From Candidatus Hydrogenedentota bacterium (GTDB lineage Bacteria; UBA8481; J006): 13,212 nucleotides of DNA. The stretch lies in contig RFFU01000018.1 of the NCBI GenBank assembly GCA_003697085.1, forward strand, positions 1 through 13,212, written 5' to 3'. The notes under the pieces are model-generated. The model worked only from the letters and a program-made list of their open reading frames with translations, ran no database searches and was not told the DNA's origin. The position numbers were made by a program, and so were the translations under genes. Below are positions 1 to 6,225 of this stretch, one piece after another. The first letter of the stretch is position 1; each line of letters starts with the position of its first letter.

Positions 1-93
1 CCCGAAACAGCCTCATGATCGGAAACATTACGCCTTTCGGCCGGGAACGTCAACGAGATAACGACTCTTCCACGAACCGCTTCCTGTCCGAAC

Positions 94-113
94 GGCACGT
101 GGCGCCACGAGCC
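94..113. repeat. 20-bp near-perfect palindrome upstream of rpsP
   Basis: The core CGTGGCGCCACG is a perfect 12-bp palindrome, flanked by GGC-A and A-GCC, so the full 20 bp is symmetric apart from one A/A mismatch. It lies about 110 bp before the rpsP start. It could be a dimeric operator, or the stem of a terminator for a gene left of the window; a T-rich but interrupted stretch follows about 8 nt later. No coding region was recognised in 1-222. Confidence 0.4.
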
Positions 114-143
114 ACACCTTCTTTTCCTCCGGCGTAATTTGTC

Positions 144-172
144 TTGCGAAAGAGCCCGGCCTTCGGTACCAT
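144..172 (+). promoter_or_regulatory. candidate sigma70-type promoter for the rpsP operon
   Basis: TTGCGA (144-149) and TACCAT (167-172) are separated by 17 nt; each matches 4 of 6 consensus positions. The predicted start near 180 would leave a leader of about 43 nt before the rpsP GTG. It is the best pair I found by eye in the upstream region, but weak. Confidence 0.3.
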
Positions 173-222
173 TCCGCGCTGGAATGAAAATTCGAACTTA
201 GTATTTCCGCGAGGAGGTAGTC

Positions 223-483
223 GTGAGCGTCAGGATACGTTTGAAACGGATCGGCAAGAAGAAGCAGCCGGTTTACCGCATCGTCGTCGCGGACTCGAAG
301 AGTCCGCGTGACGGAAAGAGCATCGAGATTCTCGGCACCTATGATCCGGGCCCCAAAGGCGGAATCAGGGTGAAGTGGGATCGAACCGAACATTGGCTTG
401 GAAAAGGGGCTCATCCCACTGAGACGGTGAAAAATCTTTTACGAAGAGCGCGCAAAACCGAAGCACAGGAGGCGACGGCATGA
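223..483 (+). CDS. rpsP: 30S ribosomal protein S16
   Basis: Small-subunit protein S16, an early assembly protein that binds 16S rRNA. The 86-residue product has the usual length and the family hallmarks: the start SVRIRLKRIGKKKQPVYRIVVADS, the motif IEILGTYDP near residues 35-41, and a C-terminal segment with HPTETVKNLLRRA. The start is GTG, set by a strong GAGGAGG at 211-217, five nt upstream. The TGA stop overlaps the ATG of the next gene by 4 nt (ATGA), so khpA is probably translationally coupled. First visible gene of the rpsP-khpA-rimM-trmD operon. The upstream 222 bp holds only a weak promoter candidate and a palindrome. Confidence 0.97.
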   Translation: MSVRIRLKRIGKKKQPVYRIVVADSKSPRDGKSIEILGTYDPGPKGGIRVKWDRTEHWLGKGAHPTETVKNLLRRARKTEAQEATA

Positions 484-719
484 ACACGAAGGAACTGATC
501 GAGTACGTTGCTAAGGAATTGGTCGAGAAGGCGGAGGCGGTCGAGGTAAAGGAGATTAAGGGCGTTAAATCGGTCATCTACGAGTTGACGTGTGATCCGT
601 CCGATATGGGCCGCGTCATCGGAAAGGACGGCCGGATCATCAAGGCCCTCCGGACGCTGGTCAAGGCGATCGCGTCCCGCCGCGGCGGAGAGACCGTCGA
701 ACTCGAAGTCATCGACTGA
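480..719 (+). CDS. khpA: KhpA-type KH-domain RNA-binding protein
   Basis: Small single-KH-domain RNA-binding protein (KhpA/YlqC family, 79 residues, normal length). Homologues bind structured RNA, often with KhpB, and affect ribosome maturation and cell-envelope functions; their place between rpsP and rimM is widely conserved. The KH signature is VIGKDGRIIKALRTLV, with the GxxG loop GKDG at residues 48-51. The start ATG (480-482) overlaps the rpsP stop and is preceded by AGGAGG at 467-472 with a 7-nt spacer. The C-terminus ELEVID is typical of the family. The TGA stop is at 717-719; the next gene has no recognisable start codon close to it. Confidence 0.95.
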   Translation: MNTKELIEYVAKELVEKAEAVEVKEIKGVKSVIYELTCDPSDMGRVIGKDGRIIKALRTLVKAIASRRGGETVELEVID

Positions 720-720
720 T

Positions 721-1272
721 CCGAACCGGCCGGGCACCGATCCGGACCGACGCGATCGGGAAAGCGCGCTCGTTCATCTCGCCCGTATCGGCCGTCCGCG
801 GGGCGTGAAGGGCGAGGTCATCTTGCACTTGCTCACGGATCGGCCGGAGGAAGTCCTGGGAACCCCGGGAGAATACCTCCTCCTCGATGGACGGACGATC
901 CCCGTAAAAAAGCTCGGCATGGTCGCAAAAAAGTGGATTTGGCGCTTGGACGTTCCGCCCGAGGTTTCGCCGCGGGACTTCGCCGCCCGCTTCACCAATG
1001 CCGTGGTGGTCGCTCCGCCCGAAACGCTCCCACCGCTCGATGATGACACGTTCAGCGAATTCGAACTTTCCTCGTTTCAAGTTCTCGATACCACCGGCCG
1101 AATCCTCGGGCGCTTCCTCCGGCTGGAACGTCACTACGAGATCGACACTTGGGTGATCGAGACGGAGGACGGTCGCGAATTCGATATTCCGGCCGTAAAA
1201 GAATTCATACCCGACGTCGATCGAAAACGCCGAATCATCGTGATCGATCCGAAAGCCCTGCATTACTCATGA
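721..1272 (+). CDS. rimM: 16S rRNA processing protein RimM (start unresolved)
   Basis: RimM assists assembly of the 30S head domain, with ribosomal protein S19 as partner. The N-terminal RimM domain is clear (LVHLARIGRPRGVKGEVILHLLTD, from about 769), followed by a PRC-barrel-like C-terminal domain (about 1060-1260) with DGREFDIPAVKEFIPDVD. The conserved part is about 167 residues, close to normal. The start is a problem: from the khpA stop to the conserved domain there is no in-frame ATG, GTG, TTG or CTG. The only in-frame candidates are GTG 592, deep inside khpA with no good Shine-Dalgarno, and GTG 805, which would remove the GRPRG strand. The coordinate given is simply the first codon after the khpA stop. 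The usual aromatic pair opening the PRC domain (YY in E. coli) appears as FE here. The stop overlaps the trmD start (ATGA). Confidence 0.85.
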   Translation, partial: PNRPGTDPDRRDRESALVHLARIGRPRGVKGEVILHLLTDRPEEVLGTPGEYLLLDGRTIPVKKLGMVAKKWIWRLDVPPEVSPRDFAARFTNAVVVAPPETLPPLDDDTFSEFELSSFQVLDTTGRILGRFLRLERHYEIDTWVIETEDGREFDIPAVKEFIPDVDRKRRIIVIDPKALHYS

Positions 1273-1991
1273 CCCCCTCCTTTTCTCCGCCACCCGCTTC
1301 CTCCTCCCGCGCGACGATCTTCGAGATTCTGGCGGTCTTTCCCGAAATCCTCGAGGTCTTCCTTCGGGCCTCTCTTATCGGGAAAGCCGTTGAGGCCGGA
1401 ATCCTTCATTTCCGGCTCAACGATCTCCGCAATTTCGCTAGCGATAGGCACCGCACGATCGACGATCGGCCCTTCGGCGGCGGCGCGGGAATGGTGTTGA
1501 AACCGGAGCCGCTCTTCAAGGCGCTCGAAGAGATCCTCGGGCGTGAGCCGGAGGTCCCGACGCGTCTCTTGCTCTTCTCACCTCGTGGACGAAGACTGAC
1601 TCAGAAGGTGGCCGAGGAATTGGCTGCGTGGGAGAACACCCGATCCGCCCGGCGCTTCGTCTTGATCTGCGGGCGATACGAGGGGATTGATCAGCGGGTC
1701 ATCGACCACTTTCGACCCGAGGAACTTTCGATCGGGGACTATGTCATCGCCGGCGGGGAAGTGGCGGCGATGGTCTTGATCGAGGCCGTCGCGCGGTTGA
1801 TTCCGGGAGTCGTCGGAAATCCCGAGTCTCTCAAGGAAGAAAGCCATTCCACCTTTGCGGCCGAATACCCTCATTACACAAGACCCGCCGAATTTCGCGG
1901 AATGCGGGTCCCCGACGTCTTGCTCTCCGGTAATCACGAGGCCATCGCCGCGTGGCGACGCCGCCACGCTGAAGGGAACAAGAAAGAGTAA
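1269..1991 (+). CDS. trmD: tRNA (guanine37-N1)-methyltransferase TrmD
   Basis: TrmD methylates G37 of tRNAs with G36, using S-adenosylmethionine, and so prevents +1 frameshifting. The 240-residue product carries the SPOUT trefoil-knot signatures: DRHRTIDDRPFGGGAGM (59-75), LLFSPRGRRL (101-110), ICGRYEGIDQRVI (133-145), LSIGDYVIAGGE (153-164) and PHYTRPAEFRGMRVPDVLLSGNH near the C-terminus. The start is the ATG overlapping the rimM stop; it gives a Pro/Ser-rich 16-residue extension before the usual first strand. Aligning the segment RLIPGVVGNPES(x)4 with E. coli places R176 and S187 at the known R154 and S165, but Glu191 at the catalytic Asp169. Normally rplS follows; here the next gene is a convergent peroxiredoxin 44 bp away. 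Confidence 0.96.
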   Translation: MTPSFSPPPASSSRATIFEILAVFPEILEVFLRASLIGKAVEAGILHFRLNDLRNFASDRHRTIDDRPFGGGAGMVLKPEPLFKALEEILGREPEVPTRLLLFSPRGRRLTQKVAEELAAWENTRSARRFVLICGRYEGIDQRVIDHFRPEELSIGDYVIAGGEVAAMVLIEAVARLIPGVVGNPESLKEESHSTFAAEYPHYTRPAEFRGMRVPDVLLSGNHEAIAAWRRRHAEGNKKE

Positions 1992-2000
1992 TTCGACCTC

Positions 2001-2016
2001 CGGCGTTTCCCCGCCG
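2001..2016. other. weak hairpin between convergent trmD and ahpC
   Basis: CGGCG (2001-2005) and CGCCG (2012-2016) form a 5-bp stem with a 6-nt loop in the 44-bp gap between the two convergent stops. Downstream on the plus strand is a C/T mix, not a clean T run, so this is at best a poor terminator. Confidence 0.2.
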
Positions 2017-2035
2017 CTTCCCCTTCTCCTTCTTC

Positions 2036-2575
2036 CTAACCGACCTTGAGCGTATCCTGACCGGGCTGCCAGTTGCAGGGCGTGAGTCCGCCGGTCTGAA
2101 GTGCCTTGAGGATGCGTAAAACCTCGGCGGGATTCCGACCGACGTTGAGGTCCGTCACCATGACGAACCGGATCGTTCCCTCGGGATCAACGATGAAGGT
2201 AGCACGTTGCGCGACGCCTTCCTTTTCGTCAAGTACTCCCAGCGCCTCGACCAATTCCCGGCGAATATCCGAAAGCATAGGAAAAGGAAGATTCGCAAGC
2301 CCCGCCTCCTCTTTCTTCCACGCCAAATGGACGAATTCGCTGTCGGTGCTCACCCCGATGATCTTGGCGCCCGCTTCTTCGAACTGCGAGTTCAATTCCC
2401 CGAAGCCGGTGATCTCCGTCGGACAGACGAAGGTGAAGTCCTTCGGCCAGAAAAAGACGACCAGCCATTTTCCGTCGAAATCCTTGTTGGAAAAGTCCTT
2501 GAAGGCGGTGGAAAGATCCGTAGAAACGACTCCTTTGAGCGAGAATTCGGGAAACGATTCTCCGACACCTTTCAT
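2036..2575 (-). CDS. ahpC: 2-Cys peroxiredoxin, AhpC/Prx family
   Basis: Thiol peroxidase reducing hydrogen peroxide and organic hydroperoxides in the cytoplasm. The 179-residue protein carries the peroxidatic motif FWPKDFTFVCPTE with Cys51, and a C-terminal resolving cysteine, Cys167, in TGGLTPCNWQPG. The middle segment FPMLSDIRRELVEALGV and the motif GRNPAEVLRILKALQ place it with the mycobacterial-type AhpC group rather than the enteric AhpC, which needs AhpF. No AhpF, AhpD or thioredoxin gene lies in the window, so its reductant is unknown. The start ATG (2573-2575) has AGGAGG at 2584-2589 with a spacer near 8 nt. It stands alone on the minus strand, convergent with trmD, with a candidate promoter and a perfect inverted repeat immediately upstream. 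Confidence 0.96.
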   Translation of the reverse strand: MKGVGESFPEFSLKGVVSTDLSTAFKDFSNKDFDGKWLVVFFWPKDFTFVCPTEITGFGELNSQFEEAGAKIIGVSTDSEFVHLAWKKEEAGLANLPFPMLSDIRRELVEALGVLDEKEGVAQRATFIVDPEGTIRFVMVTDLNVGRNPAEVLRILKALQTGGLTPCNWQPGQDTLKVG

Positions 2576-2602
2576 TGTTCATGACCTCCTGAGAAACAAT
2601 TT

Positions 2603-2625
2603 ATTCCCACTTTCGGGGTGGGAAT
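2603..2625. promoter_or_regulatory. perfect 8-bp inverted repeat, candidate ahpC operator
   Basis: ATTCCCAC (2603-2610) and GTGGGAAT (2618-2625) are exact inverted repeats separated by 7 nt. The site overlaps the inner edge of the predicted ahpC -10 and the predicted start of transcription, where a repressor dimer would bind. It does not resemble the PerR box or CIRCE. Alternatively it forms a hairpin in the 5' leader. Confidence 0.45.
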
Positions 2626-2651
2626 TCTATGGAAGCAATTCTCCCGCGCAA
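2624..2651 (-). promoter_or_regulatory. candidate ahpC promoter
   Basis: Reading the minus strand, TTGCGC (2651-2646) and TAGAAT (2629-2624) are separated by 16 nt. The -10 matches 5 of 6 consensus bases, the -35 three. Transcription would start near 2616, about 40 nt before the ahpC ATG. Confidence 0.4.
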
Positions 2652-2718
2652 GGAAAAATTGGCTGCACGGCAAATTGTGGGCAGGATCAAATTTCGGCAG
2701 AGAGGCCTTCCCGGGAGC

Positions 2719-2735
2719 GCAGGCATTTTGCCTGC
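2719..2735. repeat. intergenic hairpin GCAGGCA-TTT-TGCCTGC
   Basis: A perfect 7-bp stem with a 3-nt loop lies in the 376-bp gene-free stretch 2576-2951. It is followed by five A on the plus strand, so it is not a standard terminator on either strand. It may be a remnant of a dispersed palindromic repeat. Apart from this, the ahpC control region and the terminator at 2902-2921, I recognise nothing in 2576-2951; open frames on the plus strand here resemble no known protein. Confidence 0.4.
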
Positions 2736-2901
2736 AAAAACAGGTTCGTAGAGGGCCACCTTTCAGCCTCCCCGATCATACCCGGGGTTTCGCACAGGAG
2801 TGGACTGACACGATCCGGCGAAAGGTGCCCATTTGTCGCCATGCCCCCGGAAAGATCCGCGTTCCGTCGAGAACTTCCGACCTTCTCACGAGGTCCACGG
2901 C

Positions 2902-2921
2902 AAAAGAGACGCGGACGTCCC
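2902..2921 (-). terminator. candidate terminator after the response-regulator gene
   Basis: On the minus strand GGGACG-TCCG-CGTCTC forms a 6-bp stem (one G/T pair) with a 4-nt loop, followed directly by TTTT. It lies about 30 nt beyond the stop of the last gene of the leftward gene run. The U tract is short, so termination may be incomplete. Confidence 0.4.
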
Positions 2922-2951
2922 ACTCGAAATCGCCTCCGATCGCGTTCCTTG

Positions 2952-4334
2952 TCAGCGCGGTCTCCGCCCGCCGCGGATATCGTGTTTTTCCATCCGATAG
3001 ATCAAGGCGCTCCTTGTTAACCCGAGCAACCGCGCCGCGCGGGTCTGATTGAAACAGGTCTTTTCCAAGGCGCGCTGGATCAACGTCCTCTCCACTACCT
3101 CCAGATCGATCCCTTCGTCGGGTATTTCAATATCCAATAAACTCTGTCTCATCTCATTCTTCTTGCCGAGGAAACCTTCGAAATGTTCAGGAAGAAGCGG
3201 CCCCTCTCCGGCAAGAACCACCGCTCGTTCAAGGGCATTGTCCAGTTCGCGAACGTTCCCCGGCCAATCGTACGATCGAAGAATCTCGATCACGTCATCC
3301 GACAATTCCCGCGGCTCGCGGTCCCCAAGATGGCGCGCAAGGAAGTATCGCGCGAGGTCCGGAATGTCGTCCCGCCGTTCCCGAAGCGGCGGGACGACAA
3401 TCGGGAAAACCTTGAGCCGATAGAGAAGGTCCTCGCGGAATTTTCCCTCCCGGACATCCTCCTCGAGCCGGCGGTTCGTGGCGGCGATGACGCGCACATC
3501 CACCGGCCGGGATCGGCTCCCCCCGACCGGAACGACGACGCGTTCCTGGAGCACCCGCAGGAGTTTCGTCTGAGCCGCGGGCGGGAGTTCCCCGACCTCG
3601 TCCAGAAAGATCGTTCCTCCGGAAGCCGCCTCAAAGAAGCCCTTCCGGTCCCGCACGGCCCCGGTAAAAGCCCCGCGGATGTGTCCGAAGAGTTCGGATT
3701 CCACCAGCGCCTCCGGTATCGCGCCGCAGTTGACGACGACGAAGGGGCCGGCCGCACGCTCGGAAGCGGCGTGGATCGCTCTCGCCACGACCTCCTTCCC
3801 CACTCCCGTCTCACCGGTCACTAGGACAGTCGTGTTTCCGGGCGCTACCTTCTCGATCAATTCCAGTATGGCCTTCATCGCCCGCGAGGAGCCGACGAGT
3901 GTCGCGCCGAGATACCGTCGCCGCTCCTCCCGAAGCCGCCGCACCTCTTCCACCAGCGCTCCGTGCTCGAAGGCGTTGCGGACAACGATCAGGAGTTTCT
4001 CGTTCTCGACCGGCTTCGTCAGAAAATCGTAGGCCCCGGCCTTCATCGCCTCCACGGCGCGTTCGATCGACCCGAAGGCGGTCAACAGAATCACCGGAAG
4101 CCCCGGCCTCATCTCTCGCATCCGTTTCAGGAATTCCACGCCGTCCATTCCCGGCATCTGAAGATCGGCAATGATCGCCCTCGGCTCTGGACCGTCTCTC
4201 CCTTCAAATGCTCCGAGCGCTTCTTCCGCCGAACAAAACGAAACAGGTTGATACCCCCCTTCCTTCAACACGGCACGCAGGACGGCGAGAAGATTGCGAT
4301 CGTCGTCCACCAGCCACACGACCTTTCCTTGCAT
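2952..4334 (-). CDS. sigma54-dependent response regulator, NtrC family
   Basis: A 460-residue bacterial enhancer-binding protein. The receiver domain (1-115) has the acidic pair D10-D11, phospho-acceptor D57 in IIADLQMPGMDG, T85 and K107. The AAA+ domain has Walker A GETGVGKE (174-181), the sigma54-contacting GAFTGA loop (221-226) and Walker B TIFLDE (241-246), followed by the arginine-rich RREDLLYRL-type region. The C-terminus is a Fis-type helix-turn-helix (NQTRAARLLGLTRSALIYRMEKH). When phosphorylated it should oligomerise and open sigma54-RNA polymerase promoters. Two ATGs compete: 4340, overlapping the upstream stop, and 4334. AGGAGG at 4342-4347 lies 7 nt from 4334 but only 1 nt from 4340, so 4334 is chosen. 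Partner kinase is encoded directly upstream. No convincing sigma54 promoter was found in the window. Confidence 0.95.
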   Translation of the reverse strand: MQGKVVWLVDDDRNLLAVLRAVLKEGGYQPVSFCSAEEALGAFEGRDGPEPRAIIADLQMPGMDGVEFLKRMREMRPGLPVILLTAFGSIERAVEAMKAGAYDFLTKPVENEKLLIVVRNAFEHGALVEEVRRLREERRRYLGATLVGSSRAMKAILELIEKVAPGNTTVLVTGETGVGKEVVARAIHAASERAAGPFVVVNCGAIPEALVESELFGHIRGAFTGAVRDRKGFFEAASGGTIFLDEVGELPPAAQTKLLRVLQERVVVPVGGSRSRPVDVRVIAATNRRLEEDVREGKFREDLLYRLKVFPIVVPPLRERRDDIPDLARYFLARHLGDREPRELSDDVIEILRSYDWPGNVRELDNALERAVVLAGEGPLLPEHFEGFLGKKNEMRQSLLDIEIPDEGIDLEVVERTLIQRALEKTCFNQTRAARLLGLTRSALIYRMEKHDIRGGRRPR

Positions 4335-4336
4335 CG

Positions 4337-5380
4337 TCATTCCTCCTGCCCCTTGCCGATCGGTATCTCCACAACAAACCGCGCTCCTCCCAGGTTCGGA
4401 TCGCGACCATCGTATTCCAGTCTCCCGCCATGCGCCTCGATGATTCCTCGCGAAACCGGCAGCCCCAACCCTGTTCCTCCCGGACGTTTCGAACGAAACG
4501 GGACAAAAATCTCCTTCTCCATCCCCTCCTCGATCCCCTTTCCCGAGTCCGTGACGATTATCCTCAGCCACCCCCGCGGCTCCTCGCGGAGTTCCACGTG
4601 AATCACGCCCTCTCCCCGCATCGCGGCGGCGGCGTTCGAGAAAAGGTTCAAGAGAACCTGGGAAATTTGCTCGGGATCACAACGAAGGCTTCTCGGCGCT
4701 TCCCCGCCTTTGCAAATCACCTCTATTCCCTCTCGTCCACCCGGAAGCCGAAAACGTTCTTCCGTCCGCCGCAAAAGCTCCGGAAGATCGGCATCGACGA
4801 TACGCGGCGTGGGAGGCCGGGAAAGCGCCATGAAACCCGATGCGAGTGTATCCAGCCTCTCCGTCTCCTTCCGAGCGGTGGTCAGGAGTTCGTTTCGGGC
4901 TTCCGGCTCGTCCAGTTTGAGCGCGAGGTCGAGCGCGCCGCGGATCGTCTGCGCCGGATTCTTGATCTCGTGAGCGATGCCGGCCGCGATCTCTCCCAGC
5001 GAGGCCAATCTTCGCGCCTCCGCTAATTCCCCCTCCACGCGAATTCGCCTCGTCACCAACTCCCCGACCAGCCATCCCACGACGTTGATGATGAAAAACT
5101 CCAGATAAACGTTCGCGTCCGTGAAAGGATCGTAGGCGTGCCGGAGGATGATGTGCGGAAGAAAAACGGCCGTCACGATCAATGCCGTTAAAATTCCTCC
5201 GACCCTTCCGAACCAGACCGCACTCAAGAGCACCGGAAGATAGAGAAGCCGGTAATGGATGGCGTGAAGAGGGGTATTGACCTGGATGCTCTTGAAGTGA
5301 AAATAGGCGATGCCGCAACCGATGATTGTAACCGTCGCCAGTTGCACGCGACGCCGATTGTAGGAAACCCGCGGATTCAT
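4337..5380 (-). CDS. membrane sensor histidine kinase, NtrB-like
   Basis: A 347-residue sensor kinase, the likely partner of the adjacent NtrC-type regulator. The N-terminal part has about four hydrophobic segments (near 12-30, 45-58, 62-79 and 91-109) with no large periplasmic domain, so it may sense membrane-associated or cytoplasmic signals. HisKA follows, with H137 in LASLGEIAAGIAHEIKNP. The ATPase domain has N249 in LLNLFSNAAAAM, the G1 box DSGKGI, FVPFRSKRPGGTGLGL, and a standard C-terminus. The start is the ATG at 5380; a TTG at 5416 is possible but has no spaced ribosome site. A GGAAGGG lies 13 nt before the chosen ATG, which is not ideal. An exact TTGACA on the minus strand (5438-5433) lies upstream but lacks a good -10, so an internal promoter is uncertain. 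The stop is 2 nt before the regulator start. Confidence 0.93.
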   Translation of the reverse strand: MNPRVSYNRRRVQLATVTIIGCGIAYFHFKSIQVNTPLHAIHYRLLYLPVLLSAVWFGRVGGILTALIVTAVFLPHIILRHAYDPFTDANVYLEFFIINVVGWLVGELVTRRIRVEGELAEARRLASLGEIAAGIAHEIKNPAQTIRGALDLALKLDEPEARNELLTTARKETERLDTLASGFMALSRPPTPRIVDADLPELLRRTEERFRLPGGREGIEVICKGGEAPRSLRCDPEQISQVLLNLFSNAAAAMRGEGVIHVELREEPRGWLRIIVTDSGKGIEEGMEKEIFVPFRSKRPGGTGLGLPVSRGIIEAHGGRLEYDGRDPNLGGARFVVEIPIGKGQEE

Positions 5381-5459
5381 CAACGGGGCTCTACCCTTCC
5401 CGCCTCTTCGAAACAACCTCGCCGTCCGAAACTGTCAAATTGGAAGAATGACACCTTTT

Positions 5460-6182
5460 TTACCAGGACATCGTTTCGATGTACCTTCTGAGATGGCCCG
5501 CCGTGCGGAATTTTCTCGTGATCAGCCCCCGCTTCAAACCACAGCAAATTCTCTTCATCGCCGCCGGCTGGGAAGCGTACCGTGCCGCTCCGCCGGTCAC
5601 GTCGTAGAAGATCCGTACCAGATCACAAACGTCGTCGCGAATCCGTTCCGCGCTCGGCGCGCCCCAGTAGAACATATCCACCAATTTCACGTCGAAATAA
5701 ATCCCCCGGCGCTTCACAATGATATTGTCCAGGTGAAGATCCCCGTGGTATTCCTTCAGACTATGGATGATCTCCACCCCCTCGGCGAGCCGATGCAGGA
5801 GATGTAATCCCTCGAAGACACCCAGACGCTTTCCCCGCTGCCGCCTCAGAAACCGGCTCAGAATCTCCCCTTCCACCAAATCCGAGACGAGAAAACGGAC
5901 GCGTGTCCCCCTCCACTCCGTTTCCTCCTGGGCATGGTACTGAATCAGAAGCGGACAGTTCCTCAGTTTATGGAGTTTCCTCGCGTAAAATCGCAAGGCA
6001 CTGTTGCGAAGATTTCGTTTCGGAAAAAAGAATTTCGCCGCCCGTTCGACTCCCGTCCCCCGCTCACGAACACGATACACCTCCCCTTCCCAGCCTCGCC
6101 CCAACAGACCCACAACGACGTATTTTCCGCCCACGACCTCGCCCGGTCGCAAGCGAAAGCGATTCACGTCCCTCCGGCTCAT
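5460..6182 (-). CDS. small atypical protein-kinase-like protein
   Basis: A 240-residue soluble protein of the protein-kinase-like fold. Visible elements are a glycine-rich loop GRGWEG (28-33), the ATP lysine K50 in ERAAKFFF, a catalytic loop HGDLHLDN (146-153, Asp148 and Asn153), and a metal-binding aspartate D169 in KLVDMF where Hanks kinases have DFG. The catalytic loop lacks the Arg of HRD, and the helix after K50 (ALRFYARKLHKLR) shows no clear Glu for the Lys-Glu pair. No membrane segment or sensor domain is seen, so it is almost only a kinase core. Its substrate is unknown: protein or small molecule are both possible. The ATG has an AGGAGG three nt upstream and a second GGAGAGG further out. 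It sits 43 nt after livF and 79 nt before the histidine kinase, on the same strand. Confidence 0.85.
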   Translation of the reverse strand: MSRRDVNRFRLRPGEVVGGKYVVVGLLGRGWEGEVYRVRERGTGVERAAKFFFPKRNLRNSALRFYARKLHKLRNCPLLIQYHAQEETEWRGTRVRFLVSDLVEGEILSRFLRRQRGKRLGVFEGLHLLHRLAEGVEIIHSLKEYHGDLHLDNIIVKRRGIYFDVKLVDMFYWGAPSAERIRDDVCDLVRIFYDVTGGAARYASQPAAMKRICCGLKRGLITRKFRTAGHLRRYIETMSW

Positions 6183-6225
6183 CTTCCTCCTCTCCGCCGG
6201 CGCATCTCTTCCCGTCCCCCGATTC

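Noticed and set aside
28-414. 128-codon open frame on the minus strand
   Set aside because: Half of it is antisense to rpsP, and the rest has no recognisable motif.
716-719. CTGA overlap as a start for rimM, by analogy with livH
   Set aside because: The CTG at 716 is not in the rimM frame.
2106-3020. 304-codon open frame on the plus strand
   Set aside because: Runs antisense through ahpC and then through non-coding DNA; composition is Arg/Ser-rich noise.
4335-4571. Upstream extension of the response regulator to 4571
   Set aside because: It lies inside the histidine-kinase gene in another frame and adds no receiver-domain sequence; the spaced Shine-Dalgarno points to 4334.
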